Below are positions 4,949-5,440 of a stretch of 5,440 bases of DNA, one piece after another. Below the pieces are notes generated by a model that worked only from the letters and a program-made list of their open reading frames with translations, did not search any database and had not been told where the DNA came from. The stretch covers positions 1 to 5,440 of the forward strand of contig JAEZGQ010000192.1 of assembly GCA_023416895.1 (NCBI GenBank), given 5' to 3'. The translations under genes and the position numbers were made by a program. The stretch comes from Bacillota bacterium (GTDB taxonomy: Bacteria > Bacillota > Clostridia > Christensenellales > CAG-138). Within the stretch, counting starts at the first letter, position 1. Every line of letters begins with the position of its first letter.

Positions 4949-5434
4949 ATGAAAAAGATCAACTGGTTTCAATTGCTTCTGATTGTAATGGCCACTGAAC
5001 TGATCGGCATACTCGGCAGCATTTTTTCAGGAAACATCGGGCAAATTTACGCGTCGTTTATAAAGCCCCCTCTATCGCCGCCGGGGTGGCTTTTTGGTAT
5101 TGTTTGGCCCGTGCTTTACCTTTTGATGGGTGTTGCAGCCTATTGCGTTTATCGAGCACCCGCATCGTACGCACGCAAAAGAGCACTAATGCTGTACTGG
5201 TTGCAGTTGTTTGTAAATTTCCTTTGGCCGATTGTGTTCTTCCGGTTCGAGCTGCTCTGGGTAGCTGCTGCGATCATCCTGCTTCTTGATGCGCTGGTCG
5301 CACTCACCGCGTTGCGGTTTTATCAAATTAAACCGTTAGCAGGATATTTGATGATCCCCTACTTGCTTTGGATTTTATTTGCCACCTATTTGAACATCGG
5401 CATCGCCATACTCAACCAACCCAATCGCTTTTGA
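4949..5434 (+). CDS. tspO: TspO/MBR family membrane protein (tryptophan-rich sensory protein)
   Basis: A 161-residue, very hydrophobic protein of normal TspO length with five predicted membrane helices (about 6-28, 46-68, 78-98, 102-123, 131-154). Family signatures are clear: KPPLSPPGWLFGIVWPVLY (39-57), including Pro44-Pro45-Gly46-Trp47 and Trp53-Pro54; LQLFVNFLWP (85-94) with Asn90 and Trp93; PYLLWILFATYLN (137-149) with Trp141 and Asn149. Known members bind porphyrins and other tetrapyrroles, and the animal homologue TSPO also binds cholesterol; in bacteria the physiological role is debated and often tied to stress. The ATG at 4949 follows GGAGG with 6 nt spacing; an upstream in-frame ATG at 4892 adds a basic, non-membrane leader and has no ribosome site. 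The gene is divergent from the AraC-family regulator. It ends six bases before the window edge, so its terminator is not seen. Confidence 0.95.
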   Translation: MKKINWFQLLLIVMATELIGILGSIFSGNIGQIYASFIKPPLSPPGWLFGIVWPVLYLLMGVAAYCVYRAPASYARKRALMLYWLQLFVNFLWPIVFFRFELLWVAAAIILLLDALVALTALRFYQIKPLAGYLMIPYLLWILFATYLNIGIAILNQPNRF

Positions 5435-5440
5435 AGCTGC

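Noticed and set aside
4638..4952. A 104-codon plus-strand open frame before tspO
   Set aside because: It has no Shine-Dalgarno sequence, no recognisable motif, overlaps the start of tspO in another frame and spans several inverted repeats, as expected for non-coding DNA.
1..5440. CRISPR arrays, tRNA genes, insertion sequences or phage genes
   Set aside because: No spaced direct repeats, no cloverleaf-like sequences, and no transposase, integrase or structural phage protein were seen on either strand.

Overview
The window looks like a chromosomal segment of a low-to-mid GC Gram-positive anaerobe, most likely class Clostridia. The evidence is strong AGGAGG-type ribosome binding sites, frequent GTG starts, tightly packed small zinc-ribbon genes, a 6S-like RNA, and a leftmost gene of a family seen mainly in Bacilli and Clostridia. 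The genus cannot be fixed from the sequence alone.

From left to right: (1) A minus-strand gene of an uncharacterised helical family starts at 326 and runs off the left edge. (2) A non-coding gap (about 327-657) holds a probable promoter for that gene and a very strong 20-bp perfect hairpin, the likely terminator of the operon to its right. (3) A compact five-gene minus-strand operon (3329 to 658, read right to left) encodes a coiled-coil protein with two zinc ribbons, a 112-residue protein made almost wholly of four zinc ribbons, a 256-residue protein with a Cys-rich N-terminal module and three C-terminal ribbons, a zinc-ribbon membrane protein with a Tic20/DUF4870-like membrane part, and a lipoprotein. 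Gaps are 2, -4, 20 and 14 nt. (4) At 3390-3596 on the plus strand is a structured non-coding stretch that I read as a 6S RNA. A TGTGA-N6-TCACA palindrome and hairpin lies between it and the operon. (5) A minus-strand AraC-family regulator has its own terminator. (6) After a 369-nt non-coding gap, a TspO/MBR family membrane protein is encoded divergently on the plus strand, with its ribosome binding site inside a hairpin.

The most interesting unit is the zinc-ribbon operon. It encodes about ten classical four-Cys ribbons plus a further eight-Cys module, with a membrane anchor and an exported lipoprotein at its end. This suggests (inference) an envelope-associated complex assembled through zinc-ribbon proteins. 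No member has a recognisable catalytic domain, so its function is unknown. The AraC-family gene and tspO are divergent neighbours, and the regulator could act on tspO, but the sequence does not prove it.
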